Assembly: GCA_049999805.1 (NCBI GenBank)
Contig: JBNGIO010006285.1
Location: 1-64,000, forward strand
Direction of reading: 5' to 3'
Source: Folioceros fuciformis
Lineage: Eukaryota; Anthocerotophyta; Anthocerotopsida; Anthocerotales
DNA: 64,000 nt
Position 1 is the stretch's first letter. Every line of letters starts with the position of its first letter. The translations under genes and the position numbers were made by a program. The notes below the pieces were generated by a model, which worked only from the letters and a program-made list of their open reading frames with translations, had not been told where the DNA came from and did not search any database. Positions 20,817 to 32,235 of this stretch are shown one piece after another.

Positions 20817-21499
20817 GGCGGATTGAAAGCTCAAATCTCAAACGAAGCTTGCCCTACCAAACTTGCAGCTCAAGCGGCTTCTCTCAAAAGCAAGATTAAC
20901 CAGCATCCATCACGAGGCGTGGGAGCAGCAACTCTTCTAGCCTGCCGAACTCAGCACACTGTACACTCCAGTTCTCCACCAAAGTGAGAAAATCTTCCAT
21001 ACCAGCAGCGACGTCCTCTCTGCGCACCGATCCGAGGAGCTCCAGGCCTGGGAACAAACAACTTTGCCCAAGAAGGAATCGAGCACAAGGAACACACCGG
21101 GATCGGTTTGTCCATTGCAAATTCCTGTGCTCAACAGCAATTTGCCATGCACCGACCGACCTCGGCGAGCCGCAATCGTCCTGCTGCTCCGTCTGCACAC
21201 AAACAAGATCCCGCCACGGCGGTGAACGCCGCGCAGAAGCAGCGTCAAGAGGAGAGATCTGGAGGGCCATTTTCCGAAGCTGCCCCGAACCTGATCCCCG
21301 ACCTGCGCCTCGGCAATTGAGTCCTTTCTCCAGTTGGCAGGCCCTGGTGGCGCCAACTGAAGCTACGTGTCCGCCATGCTCAGCGGAGGGAACTGGTGTC
21401 GTCCTAACTTGGACGCCATGGCGAGCTTCAAGAAGCGTGGGGATCGAGCACCGCAGGTGAAGGCAAAGCGAATCAAGGGAAGGAAAGAGAAGCAGCAAA
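20817..21499. promoter_or_regulatory. Putative bidirectional promoter between XRRA1-like and OBAP genes
   Basis: 683 bp separates two divergent ATGs, so both promoters and 5' leaders must share this interval unless distal leaders are present. Overlapping 150-200-codon open frames on both strands match nothing known. I see no clear TATA box. Confidence 0.5.
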
Positions 21500-22680
21500 A
21501 TGATCTCCAGCGCCGATCAACCGGGGCCGATACCTACCGGACCGGAGGATGTCCCGGGGAAACCTAAGACGATGACCACATCGCTCTTAGATGCAGCAGC
21601 GCACGCAATGCAGACGCTGACTCCGATCAAACAGTTTCAGCAGGTAGTGCACTTTCTCCTGAGTTCTTTCTGGTTCGGAGAGTTGCTCATCTTCCGATTC
21701 CATTGAGCTGACTTGAATTCAATCTATTGGACGTCCAGCATGTTTGCACCTGGGCAATTTTCTCTCACGATATGGGAAGGCAGATAGAGACGCATCACTA
21801 CTGTACTCGTTTGAACGAAGATTTCGTGCAATGTGCTGTTTACGACTCAGATCAGTCGGACGCTCGCCTCATAGGTAACGGGAACTTGTTTCTCCATGCT
21901 CATACAAATGCGAGATTTCAACTCAAAGGACAGTGTACTGGCAAGGACCTTTGCGTGACTTGACCCTTTGCAACACCCAGGCGTGGAGTATGTTATTTCG
22001 GATAAGCTGTTTGATGGCTTGCCAGACGAGGAGAAGAAGCTGTGGCATTCCCATGCATACGAGGTGACCGACCCAGCCTCCATTTGCATTTCTCTGGCAG
22101 CTTCAGACCCATCCAACCTTCCCTTATTGAGTAATTTAGTTGTGTTGAATTTGGTTGCCCTGATTCCAGATTAAGGCTGGCCTCTGGGTGAACCCCGGCG
22201 TACCAGAGATTATCCAGCAGCAGGAGTTGAAGAGCCTGGTTAAGACTTACGGCAAGTTTTGGTGCACCTGGCAGTTTGATAGGGGTACGGTTTACTACCC
22301 GCCTGTTTTTGCCGGAATCACAAGATGACAAGCCTTGCACTAAACCTGACCACGGCGCGTGGTCTGTGTCAGGCGACAGACTCCCCTTAGGAGTTCCCGC
22401 TCTGATGATGTCCCCTCAGCCAGAGAGCGGGAGCCAAATTCCAGCCGAGCAAGTGAAAAAGCGGGACGAGAAATACAAGATCGAGAGCCAGGACATATCA
22501 AAGAGCCGGGCGTCTCTTGCGGCACCTGAGCACGTTCATCCTCTGGCAGACTACTGGAGGAGGACCGGGAAAGGCTGGGCTGTTGAGCTGAAAGAAGTGG
22601 ATATGGCACTTCCCGCTGGTAGTCCTCTTTCTCACCTTCGCTCGGGGAGGGAGCAAGGGGGATCACAAGCTCAACTGTAG
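21500..22680 (+). CDS. OBAP: Oil body-associated protein (OBAP, DUF1264), 5 exons
   Basis: 261-residue DUF1264 protein; plant OBAPs locate to seed or spore oil bodies (family knowledge). Exons: 21500-21643, 21739-21874, 21981-22063, 22170-22284, 22373-22680, all introns GT-AG. Family landmarks in order: '[19 protein letters not shown]', '[16 protein letters not shown]', '[20 protein letters not shown]', '[13 protein letters not shown]'-type junction (here 'WHSHAYE' plus '[15 protein letters not shown]'), '[17 protein letters not shown]' and '[16 protein letters not shown]', then '[16 protein letters not shown]' near the end. The Ser/Gln-containing last ~15 residues are lineage-specific. Spores of seedless plants store oil, which fits retention of the gene (inference). 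Confidence 0.94.
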
Positions 22681-23594
22681 GTGCAGCTGTTTGTCCTCAC
22701 TTCCTGAGTTGGCAGTGACAAGTGTCTCGGTCAGAGGACAGGCATGGTCCACCTAGTAACACCGCAGCTACACCGCCTACGTAAATAAACGCTTACCTTG
22801 CATGCTACGCCATGTAGTTTTGACACCCGATACTGTGGGTGCTGGTCCACTAGGCCTGTAGAGGTAGATCTCTCTTCTTTGATAAATTTCTCATCAATGT
22901 AATTTATGCTCTGCGTCTTCTCAATGAAAAGTAATAGTGCTACATGCCACTTTAGGGACGAGAAACAAGACAGAACTGGAGGAAAGTCGAACATGGAGCA
23001 CTATTACCATTTGAAAACGGGAGGAAAGTCGCATTTCATTGGCTTGATTGTAGTTTCACAACCGTTTTTGGGACCGAAGACAATCTGCTTTGCCGGTGCG
23101 TAATAGACTATGTGCTAACATAAAGCCACCTGCACTTTTCGTACTCTGCAAACGTCCCATGGAATGCTTTCACATGACAAAAGAATGGGGTCGACACCAT
23201 AAAGTCACAACACATTGTAAACGAAACTAGCTCCAACCTGCTACAATACGCAAGAGCTGCAGGGCTTTTAGCCCAACTGATTGTGGTCAATGGGCAGGCC
23301 GGTCGAAGGTAGATGAAGGGGCACACCAGCCGATCAACTCAACTTCAACATAGCTAGCAGAATCACAACTCTTGACTTCCGCAGCAGTAAGTCACATCCC
23401 AGAATGATTGTGTCAAGGCCAACACTCACTCTTACATATCCTGGGGATTCCTACAGACTGACTCTCAGCTTCAGAAAGCCAGTCTAGCAGAAATGACGAA
23501 CCCATAAGGGCTACAGAGTGTGTACAGCCATCGCAAGACTGCTCACTTCACCACCCTCATGAACAGACCCTCCCACGGGCATCCACAGATTTTC
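22681..23594. other. Intergenic, no recognisable feature
   Basis: No family-like frame, RNA gene or repeat array is visible on either strand. Confidence 0.4.
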
Positions 23595-24020
23595 AGGATA
23601 TCCGATAGTATACATTGGTATCATACATTTGCATGGTATACATTATACACCCTTCCGAAGATCTACAGGACCGAAGTTCGTGCATCCATATCCCGCAATC
23701 ATGGCAATCGATGCGCCCACATTCCTCACGGGCAGTTCGTCCAAGACAGCAAGAGCATCTCCGAGGCTGTGGCCCGTAACACAAATGTCCACCAAAGCAC
23801 TCCCGATGTACACATAACATTCCACTCCCCCTCTTCAGAATCTTTTCAGGGATTCCCGGTCCCCACCCTCTATGCTGCCACCAGCCTCTAGAATGCACAC
23901 AAAAGTGAAACCATTAGCCAGAATGTTGCCATCCTCCTGCATCACCTTGTACAGGTCGAGACCCTCCCGATCGAGCCCTTCCTGAGAAAACCCTGCAACT
24001 AATGCTCTCCATGTCACCTG
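23595..24020 (-). pseudogene. Decayed PPR fragment
   Basis: Minus-strand pieces retain PPR wording in two frames: 'TWRALVAGFSQEGLDREGLD' with 'LYKVMQEDG...GFTFVCILEAGGS', then 'YVYIGSALVDICVTGHSLGD' with 'ALAVLDELPVRN' and 'AMIAGY'. A frameshift separates the pieces and the canonical YAKCGS is corrupted to 'ICVTGHS'. It abuts the epimerase relic on the same strand. Confidence 0.65.
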
Positions 24021-24059
24021 ACACCCATTCAGCCTCCCTCAAGGGTTGGCATCTCCTTC

Positions 24060-24800
24060 CAAACTCATGTAGGGGCACAGATAATCCCCACATAACCAAC
24101 AACTATCAAACGCTGATCCAGGTCCTTGACAGTCACAAGCGACGTGTTGCCCAGGTTGAATATTCGGAACTGACCTGCTCCCTCTATCTGACCACCAGAT
24201 CCTGTACGTTTCTCCGCTGTATGCAAAGAAGCAATGCACCCCTTGACAATCTCATCAATGTACGTGGAGTCCCGTATCAGGTCCTTCTTCTCTTACCCTT
24301 CGTAGATCGAGACGGGAGTGCCACTCAGAATACCCCTGGTGAAAACAAAGTTTGCCATTTCACGACGGCTCCAAGGCCGTTACACCGTGAAGAAGCGCAG
24401 TCCAGTTGCTGAGAGACGGTAGATGTATTCGCTATCTTATCCCCAACTTTCTTGGTAGCAGCGTGCAGACTGGCTGGCCGGTCCGTGCGATAAGGAGGTC
24501 TTGGGGTTGAGACCGTCACCAGTGGAACCGGACGACGGCCACACGATAGCTGGCTGGGGATTTTTCGACTTGCAGGCCGCTATGTTGCTGTGCACATACG
24601 ATGTGGGGTTCTCCATAGCATACCTCACACCTGCCTGAGCTGCCAGATGCATCACACGCGTGGACGGAACCAGCTCAAACAACTTATCCCGAAGCTCTGC
24701 ATCAAGACTTCCATCACAAACACCCCAGCCTCACTCAGGTCCTCTTGCCTAGCAATAGCAGCGAGGGATCACTGCTTGTGTCAATTCAGGGAGGGATTTC
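24060..24800 (-). pseudogene. Decayed UDP-glucuronate 4-epimerase (GAE) fragment
   Basis: Broken frames on the minus strand read, in order, GAE segments: '[20 protein letters not shown]' with '[20 protein letters not shown]', '[16 protein letters not shown]', then 'STYIDEIVKGCIASLHTAEK' and 'GQFRIFNLGNTSLVTVKDLD'. Living GAEs make UDP-galacturonate for pectin in the Golgi and carry a YxxxK catalytic pair; here the Tyr of 'YAATKK' is His, and several frameshifts and stops interrupt the frame. The N-terminal Rossmann part and the C-terminus are missing. Plant GAE genes are normally intronless, so lack of introns does not prove a retrocopy. Confidence 0.8.
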
Positions 24801-25452
24801 CTCTTGGAACCTGGCGTTCTAGGGTTGCTTGGCATCCACGTTTCCTCCAATAGCCAACGATCCATATTCGTTTAACAGCTAGTATACAGGCAAACATTTT
24901 TGAAGGGAATGCCGTGTCCAACATTGTAGCCCCTGCAGGGTTTTCACTACCGAGGCTCCACCCGTAGAGGAGGTGAGCCAACGACGAGCGTGAATTGACG
25001 CAAGTCGGCGAGCAACAGAACGATGGTGAGATTGGATGGAGATCAACCATTGAGCAGCAAGGCAGATGGGGCGGCAGTGGCACTGGATGAGCGTTGCAAG
25101 TATACCAGAGTCTGCAAGTATCACTGCTCGACAGAAACTAACGGAAATTCGAAGCAAGCGGTGCGGCGATGTGAAAAGACCGAGCAGATGTTCAGGCAGT
25201 GCGGAGACAGGTGCCTTCCCTCCCGTCCCTGCTTTCATGCTGCGATTCGTGCCTGTGGTTTGGATCGGACAGCGGAAGGGATCAGATGAGGGCTGTGTTC
25301 ATGCCGGTAGCCCGCGACTGGACTAGGGTTTGACGTCGGTGGTGGCCACTTAGAGTTTGGGATGTTGTTCTTGAAGGCCCGCTGAGGTTGTGGATTCGAA
25401 GACGGAGTACACGGAAGGAGATGTCCCAAGCGAGACGTCAGACGTGAGCAGG
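24801..25452. other. Intergenic before the short open frame
   Basis: No recognisable gene; possible promoter or 5' leader of the frame starting at 25453. Confidence 0.35.
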
Positions 25453-25758
25453 ATGGATCGCAATCTGGAGCATCAGCTATGGCCGCCATTGCGCCCGGAC
25501 GATCTGAGGGACGTCATGGCTAGGTCCGTTCTCGACAGCTTCGAGGACGTTTGGGATGCCGCTGAGGAGGCTGCTAAGGAGTTTGCCGGACACGCCGCCG
25601 CCTTCAGTGAGAACATGCGTGCTTGGTCGCGGAGGCCATCAGAAGAGTTTCGGAGGCATCGTTTTGGCGAGGATGGTATGCCGGCAAGTGGCAGAGGCGC
25701 TAGAAATAACGAGAGCCCCAACTTCGATGTTTTCACTGCCGATACCAAGGAGCTGTGA
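25453..25758 (+). CDS. Unrecognised short protein, possibly the 5' part of a gene broken by repeats
   Basis: 101-residue frame starting 'MDRNLEHQLWPPLRPDDLRD' and containing a helix-rich stretch 'DSFEDVWDAAEEAAKEFAG' with many Ala/Glu, then an Arg-rich 'RRPSEEFRRHRFGEDG'. The sequence 'GATG|GTATGC' at about 25673-25682 could be a splice donor, so this may be a first exon. About 100 bp downstream the DNA changes to tandem-repeat and transposon sequence. I do not recognise the family. Confidence 0.35.
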   Translation: MDRNLEHQLWPPLRPDDLRDVMARSVLDSFEDVWDAAEEAAKEFAGHAAAFSENMRAWSRRPSEEFRRHRFGEDGMPASGRGARNNESPNFDVFTADTKEL

Positions 25759-25864
25759 TAAGGATTTTAAAGCGTCGAAAAGATTGCCTGATGAATTCCA
25801 GATACGCCGACAGGATCAACGCTGGTTTCGGAACCATGCAAGGAAGTTTGGTCCACTGTACCTA

Positions 25865-26045
25865 GGAAGTGAGTAGTAGTGGAATTAACTAAGTGTGCAG
25901 CCCATAGGCCTAAGGAATTGAATAGTAGGAGAAAAAGGTATGCAGCCCCTGGGGCTAAGGAAGTGAATAGCAAGGATTTTCTGCAGCCCCGGGACTAAGG
26001 AAGTGAATAGCAAGGATTTTCTGCAGCCCCGGGACTAAGGAAGTG
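25865..26045. repeat. Tandem array of ~40-bp units, left of the MULE relic
   Basis: Four to five degenerate copies containing 'GCAGCCC..GGG.CTAAGGAA' followed by GTGAATAG; the last two copies (25963-26042) are nearly identical. Units of the same family recur at 30470-30600. Confidence 0.85.
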
Positions 26046-26369
26046 GCGTGCTTCAATCTCCGAAGCAATAAATGGATATCCTATGTGGCATGGCATGCAC
26101 GATGTCCTGGTCACTCTCTCTTCTTATCACCACGTATAGCCCACTTGCATACAACCTAGGTTTCGCCGTAAATAAATGGTGGCATAACGTTTAGAACAAC
26201 CTGCTTGGTGGATTAAACCGTGCTCAGGTTATAAACCAAGTAAAAAACCGTGCGCGGATCACTCCCTCCTAAACATGAACAAAGCAACGCTGATTGCTTA
26301 CCCTAACATAAGCAAAGAGCGGTGAAGGAGCATGCACCCCTTGTAGTGTCCGTTGTTCATTCAATCGCC

Positions 26370-28695
26370 GGCACTTTGGCAGTTTAGTGCAAATGATCTA
26401 AGCTTGCAGGTGGTAAAGGACATGAAGCTTGCTTATATCCCGTGGAGTAGAATAAATGACTATGTTTCTAGAGAAGGCTTGAGATGTGCTGCAAGCTTCT
26501 ACCCAAAGGATTCAAAAAGTCAACATTCCTTGCCTATACTAATTGTGACTTCACTAGAGACTACAAGCACATACAGTAGGCATGGTCGGTCTCCCTCTCC
26601 AAGTTGTTGCACTCCATAGCTTTTTTTTACCACATGTTTTTAGGTTTCCGTGTTTAAGTTTGACAAGGCTTTTGCTTTGCTATGTTATGTGCCCACAAAA
26701 TCTGACATGATGTAGTTACCAATTTGAAGGGTACACTTACTTAATATATATTTTGACTACCTATGTAGATACTGGTGCTCATATGGACCAGAAGATTATA
26801 GAGAAGGCACCACACCAAAGAATGTAAGTATGAAAACTAGATGTATGGCAAATTTTGTTTGTGATGCAGTTGCTTTTTATTTCAAGATGTGGTTCAAATC
26901 CTCCTTGGTGAAGGAGCGCATGTAGATAACGGATGTGAGGTTTGTCATGGCCCGCAACATGTGGGTCATCCTAAAATGTCTAAAGCTCCTTGGCTCTCGA
27001 AGGAGAAGAAGGACTAGGTGAAATAATCTTTTATTGCAAGGTTTCTGTGTCGGAGATTATGCTTTGATATGTTGCAATTGTGGACAAGAAGATGGCGCAC
27101 TATTCCGAACATGGACCTCAAGATGACATTAAAGATGCAAGGATGTGTTGAACATGAAACGGCAAGTGGAAGTAGGTCAGTGGAAACTCTATGCAGATGA
27201 CGCAAAGTCAAGCCAGATGTGGTTGAAAGTGAATGTTGACCTTATCTTCCATAGGTCAGAATTGGGTCAACCATTTATTTTAGGATTGCAAACTCCTTTC
27301 ATACAGCAAATGTTGGTTAAGCATGGGATGAATAATGTTTTAGCCATGGATGCCACATTTGGTATGAACAAGTATCGATACTACTTGTTTATTTTGATAG
27401 TCTTTGATCAACACCTAAATGATATCCCAGTTGCTTGGGCACTAGCACAAGAGGCTACAATCATTTCTCTAGTATCATGGTTGAAGTTGTTGCAACAAGT
27501 AGCTCTCAACACATGTGCAACATGGGTTCCTAGTTGTTTTTTAGTTAATGATTGTTTGGCAGAGATAAGTGCATACAAACAAGCATGGGGAGCACATATA
27601 CATGATGTGTGGTGCTTATGGCATGTTAGGAAGGCATGGCAATGAAACCTTTTGAGAAAGGTGAAATGTAGTATTGCAAGCAAGAAAATTTGAGTTGCTC
27701 TTGCAGAGATTATGTATGTAAAGAGCCATGACACATATGAAGATACTATCGCATGGGGTAGTGTATTATTAGAGTTCTTCTATAAGGAGTGGCATGGAAG
27801 CCAACGGCGTTTGTTGAGTACTTCAAGAAACAATGAGGTGAATCTAGAAGTATTTTGCTCCCATGTTGCAGTGTTGTTGTCATAACTTAAGGATTGTATT
27901 CTTGAACATACATTGGGTGAGAAGTATGATAGTTTTTGTTTTTGCTAGATATGTGGTTGAAGAATTACATGTTGTATCCTCATGCCAGATAGGATACTAC
28001 GTCCGCATTGGAGGCCTTTCATCACTTTTTGAAGGAAAGAGTGTCTTTCACTAAAGCAACGCAACCAAGAAGACGTATGGATTGGCTTTTGCATCAACTA
28101 GTGAATAAGGTAGGACGTCATTATTAGTGCCTTGATTTCACTAAGGCTAGGGGTTACAATCCAAATTCGAAGCTAGAGAAGGTACATGAACATGTTCTAT
28201 TTGTAGCAAGAACCATTCTAGACACAGATACCACATTTCCGCCGGACGATGGACTACTATTGCATATTGCATGTCCTCTGAAGATAGCAAGAAAATATAT
28301 GTTATTGAGACAGCACACTCACCGTGGGTATTTTATAGTTGTGCGGTAGGGTAAAATGGTTTTCTATGCAAACATGTGACGAATGTGCAAAAGGTTTGTG
28401 ATGTATTTGAACATACTTCTCATGTTTTGCACCTTGCATGGTGTACCAATGGATATCATGCTGAGCCAGAGGACGGAGGCAGTGCATTACCTAACCTCAA
28501 TGTTGTTGTTGAGACCAATGTGACCGAAATGCATAATCTACAAGATGTAATGCCGCAAAGCACGACTTGCAGTGTGACACTTAGTTTGAGGCAACCTGAA
28601 AACTTAGAAGAGTTCAAGTTGAAAAGATGTCGAGACTTGGATGCAATATGTATGAGTATTACAAGCATAGTCGAAGCAAAGCCTAATATTTAGTT
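26370..28695 (+). mobile_element. Decayed Mutator-like element (MULE/FAR1-type transposase)
   Basis: Plus-strand remnants occur in the order of plant MULE proteins. First comes 'KLAYIPWSRINDYVSREGLR' near 26425, then 'YWCSYGPEDYREGTTPKN' near 26770. The transposase core at 27145-27645 has 'ILGLQTPFIQQMLVKHGMNN', 'VLAMDATFGMNKYRYYLFIL', 'FDQHLNDIPVAWALAQEA', 'FLVNDCLAEISAYKQAWGA' and 'WCLWHVRKAW'. The first two catalytic aspartates (in DATFG and VNDC) and the CxxH-like element survive. The frame stops at 27645, and later segments ('ARTILDTDTTFPPDDGLLL' near 28215, the SWIM-like region near 28370) are frameshifted with stops. Not functional as it stands. Clear terminal inverted repeats or target-site duplications were not found by eye. 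Confidence 0.8.
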
Positions 28696-29019
28696 GAGGT
28701 TTATGCAATAATGGAACAAGCACAACTTCATACTAGGGAGGTTGTGGCTCGGATGGACAAGGCCTCAAGTAGAATGACAAGGATAGAGGAGTTAGTCCCA
28801 AACGATGGAACAAACAGGCTGGTGCGATTTAGAGGTGTTGAAGAATGGTCATAGCCAAGGAAGAAGAAAGGCACTTGGCAATTGTAAACGATACTACTAT
28901 GTCATGATCCTTGTAGCGGTTTTATTTACACTACTGGTTGAGGGAGGAGGTTGTTCAAGTCATTTGGTGTTTATGTTTTTGTTTGTTGAATGTAAGTGCT
29001 TGGTTAGTGTGTAGCCGGG

Positions 29020-29295
29020 CTACTTTGCTGTTTAATGGGACTGTGATGGTGTTTAATTGATTTGGTGGGTAGTCGGGTTAATTTGTTATTCAATGAGGAT
29101 GTGATGGTGTTCAGCTAATATAGTGTTTAGGCAAGCTCATTTTTTGTTCAACTAGGGTGATGTAGTGTTTAGGCAAGCTGATCTTGTATTCAGCTAGGCT
29201 GTTTTTGTGTTCAACCAGGCTGATTTTGTGTTCAACCAAGCTAATGTAGTGTTCAGCCATGCTGATTTGGTGTTCAATCGAGCAGTGATAAGTGC
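29020..29295. repeat. Tandem repeat, ~30-bp 'GTTCA.CCA.GCTGAT' units
   Basis: Eight or so diverged copies of a unit containing GTGTTCA(A/G)CCA(G/A)GCTGAT, following a longer-period copy near 29030-29120. Non-coding. Confidence 0.8.
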
Positions 29296-29639
29296 TCACC
29301 AGCCTAGCTGTTTTTAATTTTGTATAACACGTGTAACATGATTAGGTGTCATTGCAAATTACATTATAAACGCATGAGAAGAAGTACTAGATAGGAGTGA
29401 ACCTTCAGCTTGTGCTCTCCTTACAGCAACCCTCTTCAAATCTTAGAATGGGATAATGATTACCAAGGCCCTCAAATTTAGACTAGTGACAAAGCAAAGG
29501 TAGTGATCCACCTGCAACAATGGTGAACATGAGCAAGATGTTTCTCCCTACTAGCATCAGCGGACGGAGATTCTATTTAAGAAACATCCCCTAACCTTCA
29601 ATGCACACACTAACCACAGCAACCCCCTTCCCCCTCCCT

Positions 29640-30245
29640 AACTACCCTTCTACCAACTTCATCAGGTCCTCAATCCTGGCCACAACACCCCCAAACCATG
29701 GTGTGAGCATGCTCTGCTGATTTGAAATCCAGGTCCTAAATCCAAACCATTATTTGAGCGTGTGCTTCCTGCAACACCCCCCAAAGCACCGTGTAAGGTC
29801 GCGTTGCCCATAGCAGCCCTCCCAAACAACCCTGTGAGTGTTTGCTCATGCACACTTTGCTGATCCTATATTCTAGGTCCTTCCAAACAACCCTGTGAGT
29901 GTGCGCTTATGCACACTTCACTGATCCTAAATTCCAGGTCCTAAATCCAAACCACCGTGTGAGTGTGTGCTTCCCACAAACCTCCCAAAGCACTGTGCAA
30001 GGGCGAGTTGCCCTCAGTAGTCCTCCCAAACCACCTTGTGAGTGCGCGATCTGCTGATCGTCAAATCCAGGAGCATGCAAATCGTCAAATCCAAGGGGTG
30101 CATCCTCATGGTTGTTGGAGATGCTGGCCAGGCTATGTGTGAAGCACGTTTTGGTGTTCAAATGCTGGTCGGGCTATGTGTGAACCGCATTTTGGTGTTC
30201 AAATGCTGGTCGGGCTGTGTGTGAACCGCGTTTTGGTGTTCAGAT
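29640..30245. repeat. Direct repeats, longer and interleaved, right flank of the MULE relic
   Basis: Phrases such as 'CCAAACCACCGTGTGAGTGT', 'GTGCTTCC' plus 'CCTCCCAAAGCAC', and 'CACTTCACTGATCCTAAAT' recur two to three times between 29690 and 30050; a shorter unit containing 'AAATGCTGGTCGGGCTGTGT' repeats three times at 30155-30240. No open frame of note. Confidence 0.75.
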
Positions 30246-30469
30246 TGAAGTGGAAGCTGGGGTGGCATTTAAGAAATATGGACAATGCGGGCGATGCTAG
30301 AGGTGGAAGGCCTGGTGTTTTGCCTTTGGCAAAACGCAAGAGATATTGAGAGATACGGCGAGGGACATACGGAGAGCGAAGGCAGGAGTTGCTACGGATG
30401 ATGGACCATTTCTGAAGTATTTATTTCTTCGGAGACTGAGAGGCTTTGAAGGAAGCGAGTAGGAACAAA

Positions 30470-30600
30470 ATTATGTCAACAGCCCTTGGGGCTAAGGAAG
30501 GGAGTAGAACAGAATTATGTCTGTAGCCCCTCGGGCTAAGGAAGTGAGTAGGAATAGAATTATGTCTGCAGCCCCTAGGGCTAAGGATATAGAGAATTTG
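30470..30600. repeat. Tandem array related to the 25.9-kb array
   Basis: Three ~46-bp units with 'GCAGCCCCTAGGGCTAAGGA' plus 'GTGAGTAGGAATAGAATTAT'. They share the GCAGCCC...GGGCTAAGGAAG core, in the same orientation, with 25865-26045. Confidence 0.85.
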
Positions 30601-30609
30601 ATTCCCCTT

Positions 30610-31040
30610 AGGCCTTGAAAGCATTGAACGCTTGGTTGATGAGCACCCATTGTGAGCAGTAAATTGAATGCTTGGGTTATGAGAACCCAAGGTGTGCTGT
30701 AAATTGAGTGCTTAGGTTATATGAGCACACGTTATTTAGGTTGTGAGCACCGAAGGTGTGTTGTAAATTGAATGCTTAGGTTATGAGAACACATTGCTTG
30801 GTTTGTAAGCACCTAAGGTGTGTTATAAAGTGAATGCTTAGGTTGTGAGCGCCCAAGGTGTGTTATAAATTGAATGCTTAGGTTGTGAGCNNNNNNNNNN
30901 TGTGAGCGCCCAAGGTGTGTTATAAATTGAATGCTTAGGTTGTGAGCGCCCAAGGTGTGTTATAAATTGAATGCTTAGGTTGTGAGCACCAAAGGTGTAT
31001 TGTAAATTGAATGCTTAGGTTGTGAGCACGTGAGGTATGC
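30610..31040. repeat. Tandem array of 40-bp units, with a 10-N gap
   Basis: About ten copies of a unit built on 'GAATGCTTAGGTTGTGAGC', then GCCCAAGGTGTGTTATAAATT. Copy number is unreliable because a 10-N gap (30891-30900) is flanked by identical 47-bp sequence. Confidence 0.9.
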
Positions 31041-31302
31041 TATAAGAACGCCCTTGTGGAGGAGATCAAGTGGAGCACCCAAGGTGTGTTGCAAGAAATC
31101 TTTTGTAGAGAAGGTCAAGTCAAGACATAGCAAAGCAGCTTTTTTTGTGATGGAGGTTAAGTGGAGGGAGAGCTAAGCTTCTAGCTTAGATGAAGATGGG
31201 GATTTCTCTCTAACGCTTAGGTTTTGTGTGTTATTATTGACTCATGAATCTAGAATAAGAGCAAGTGTTGTGTGTTCTTGGTTACTGTAGAATAAAGAGC
31301 AA

Positions 31303-31494
31303 GCACAAAAGTGCTATTTGCGAGTCTTCTTAGCACAAGTCTCACAAAAGGCACAAAAGTGCTATATGCTAGTCTTCTTAGGACAAGTTTCGTAAAAGGC
31401 ACAAAAGTACTATATGCGAGTCTTCTTAGGACAAGTCTAAGAAAAGGCACAAAAGTGCTATGTGCGAGTCTTCTTAGGACAAGTCTTGTAACCA
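31303..31494. repeat. Tandem array, four 48-bp units
   Basis: Units begin at 31303, 31351, 31399 and 31447, each with 'GCACAAAAGTGCTATATGCG' followed by AGTCTTCTTAGGACAAGTC. Because 48 is divisible by three the array is open in several frames (for example 16-residue 'KGTKVLYASLLRTSL' repeats), which is not evidence of a gene. Confidence 0.92.
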
Positions 31495-32235
31495 TCTACG
31501 AGTCCTCTTCTCCTCTTCGGACAAGTCTTATGACCGTCTTCGAGTCCTCCTATGAGATGAGGATGGGCTACTTGGAGGCTTAGTGCTTTGTGTTTGGTAT
31601 TTGTTCTTGTTTTTGCTTCTGCATGGTTACCCTACCACTCCAATCATGACTTTTGAAAGATGCGAATCTTACTTCTTTTTTTTTTTTCCTCCAAGGAATC
31701 TAGTAGTTGAAATCCATGTAAACATATGAGCCTATGGCCTTTTTTTCTCTTTTGTTTTATCTTATATTAAGTACTTTTAATATCCATAAGTATGAGATAA
31801 AATTGAACTAAATAGAACCTAAATAGCTATATAAAGTGTGAGATATAAGTTCACTTATTTGAAACATATGTAAAATATAATTTAATATATTTAAAATAAA
31901 TATGTGAATTGAATACTTACCTTCTACAATATCATGGCTGTGGATTGGTTTAAAAAGAGTTTTAAATTTTGATTTAGGAGATAATTAAAAATAAAAATAA
32001 ATTTTAATCTGTTCAAAAGAGTAATATAACTTGAAACGTTTTGAGGTTCCTACCGTCCAAACACTCCAAATGACTGTTTAAGGTCCATCTTATCCCCTCA
32101 GAAAGTATTCGGGGTCATGGATTTGATGGACCAAACTCTCACGACACCTTTCCAAGAATTAGTACGTAGTCTTGTTGGCGTTGGAACTAGATGCCACAAC
32201 TGCCACTAAGTCCCAGACAATCTCTAATGATCAGG
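31495..32235. other. AT-rich spacer
   Basis: Mostly A/T-rich between 31680 and 32040, with poly-T near 31675. A block at 31563-31600 matches one at 48966-49000. No gene seen. Confidence 0.5.

Noticed and set aside
20896-21498. 200-codon minus-strand and 158-codon plus-strand frames in the XRRA1-OBAP spacer
   Set aside because: Overlapping on both strands in GC-rich leader DNA, no recognisable domain, and no good splice link to either gene.
30610-31494. CRISPR-like look of regularly spaced repeats
   Set aside because: Units are directly tandem with no unique spacers, in a plant nuclear context with no cas genes.
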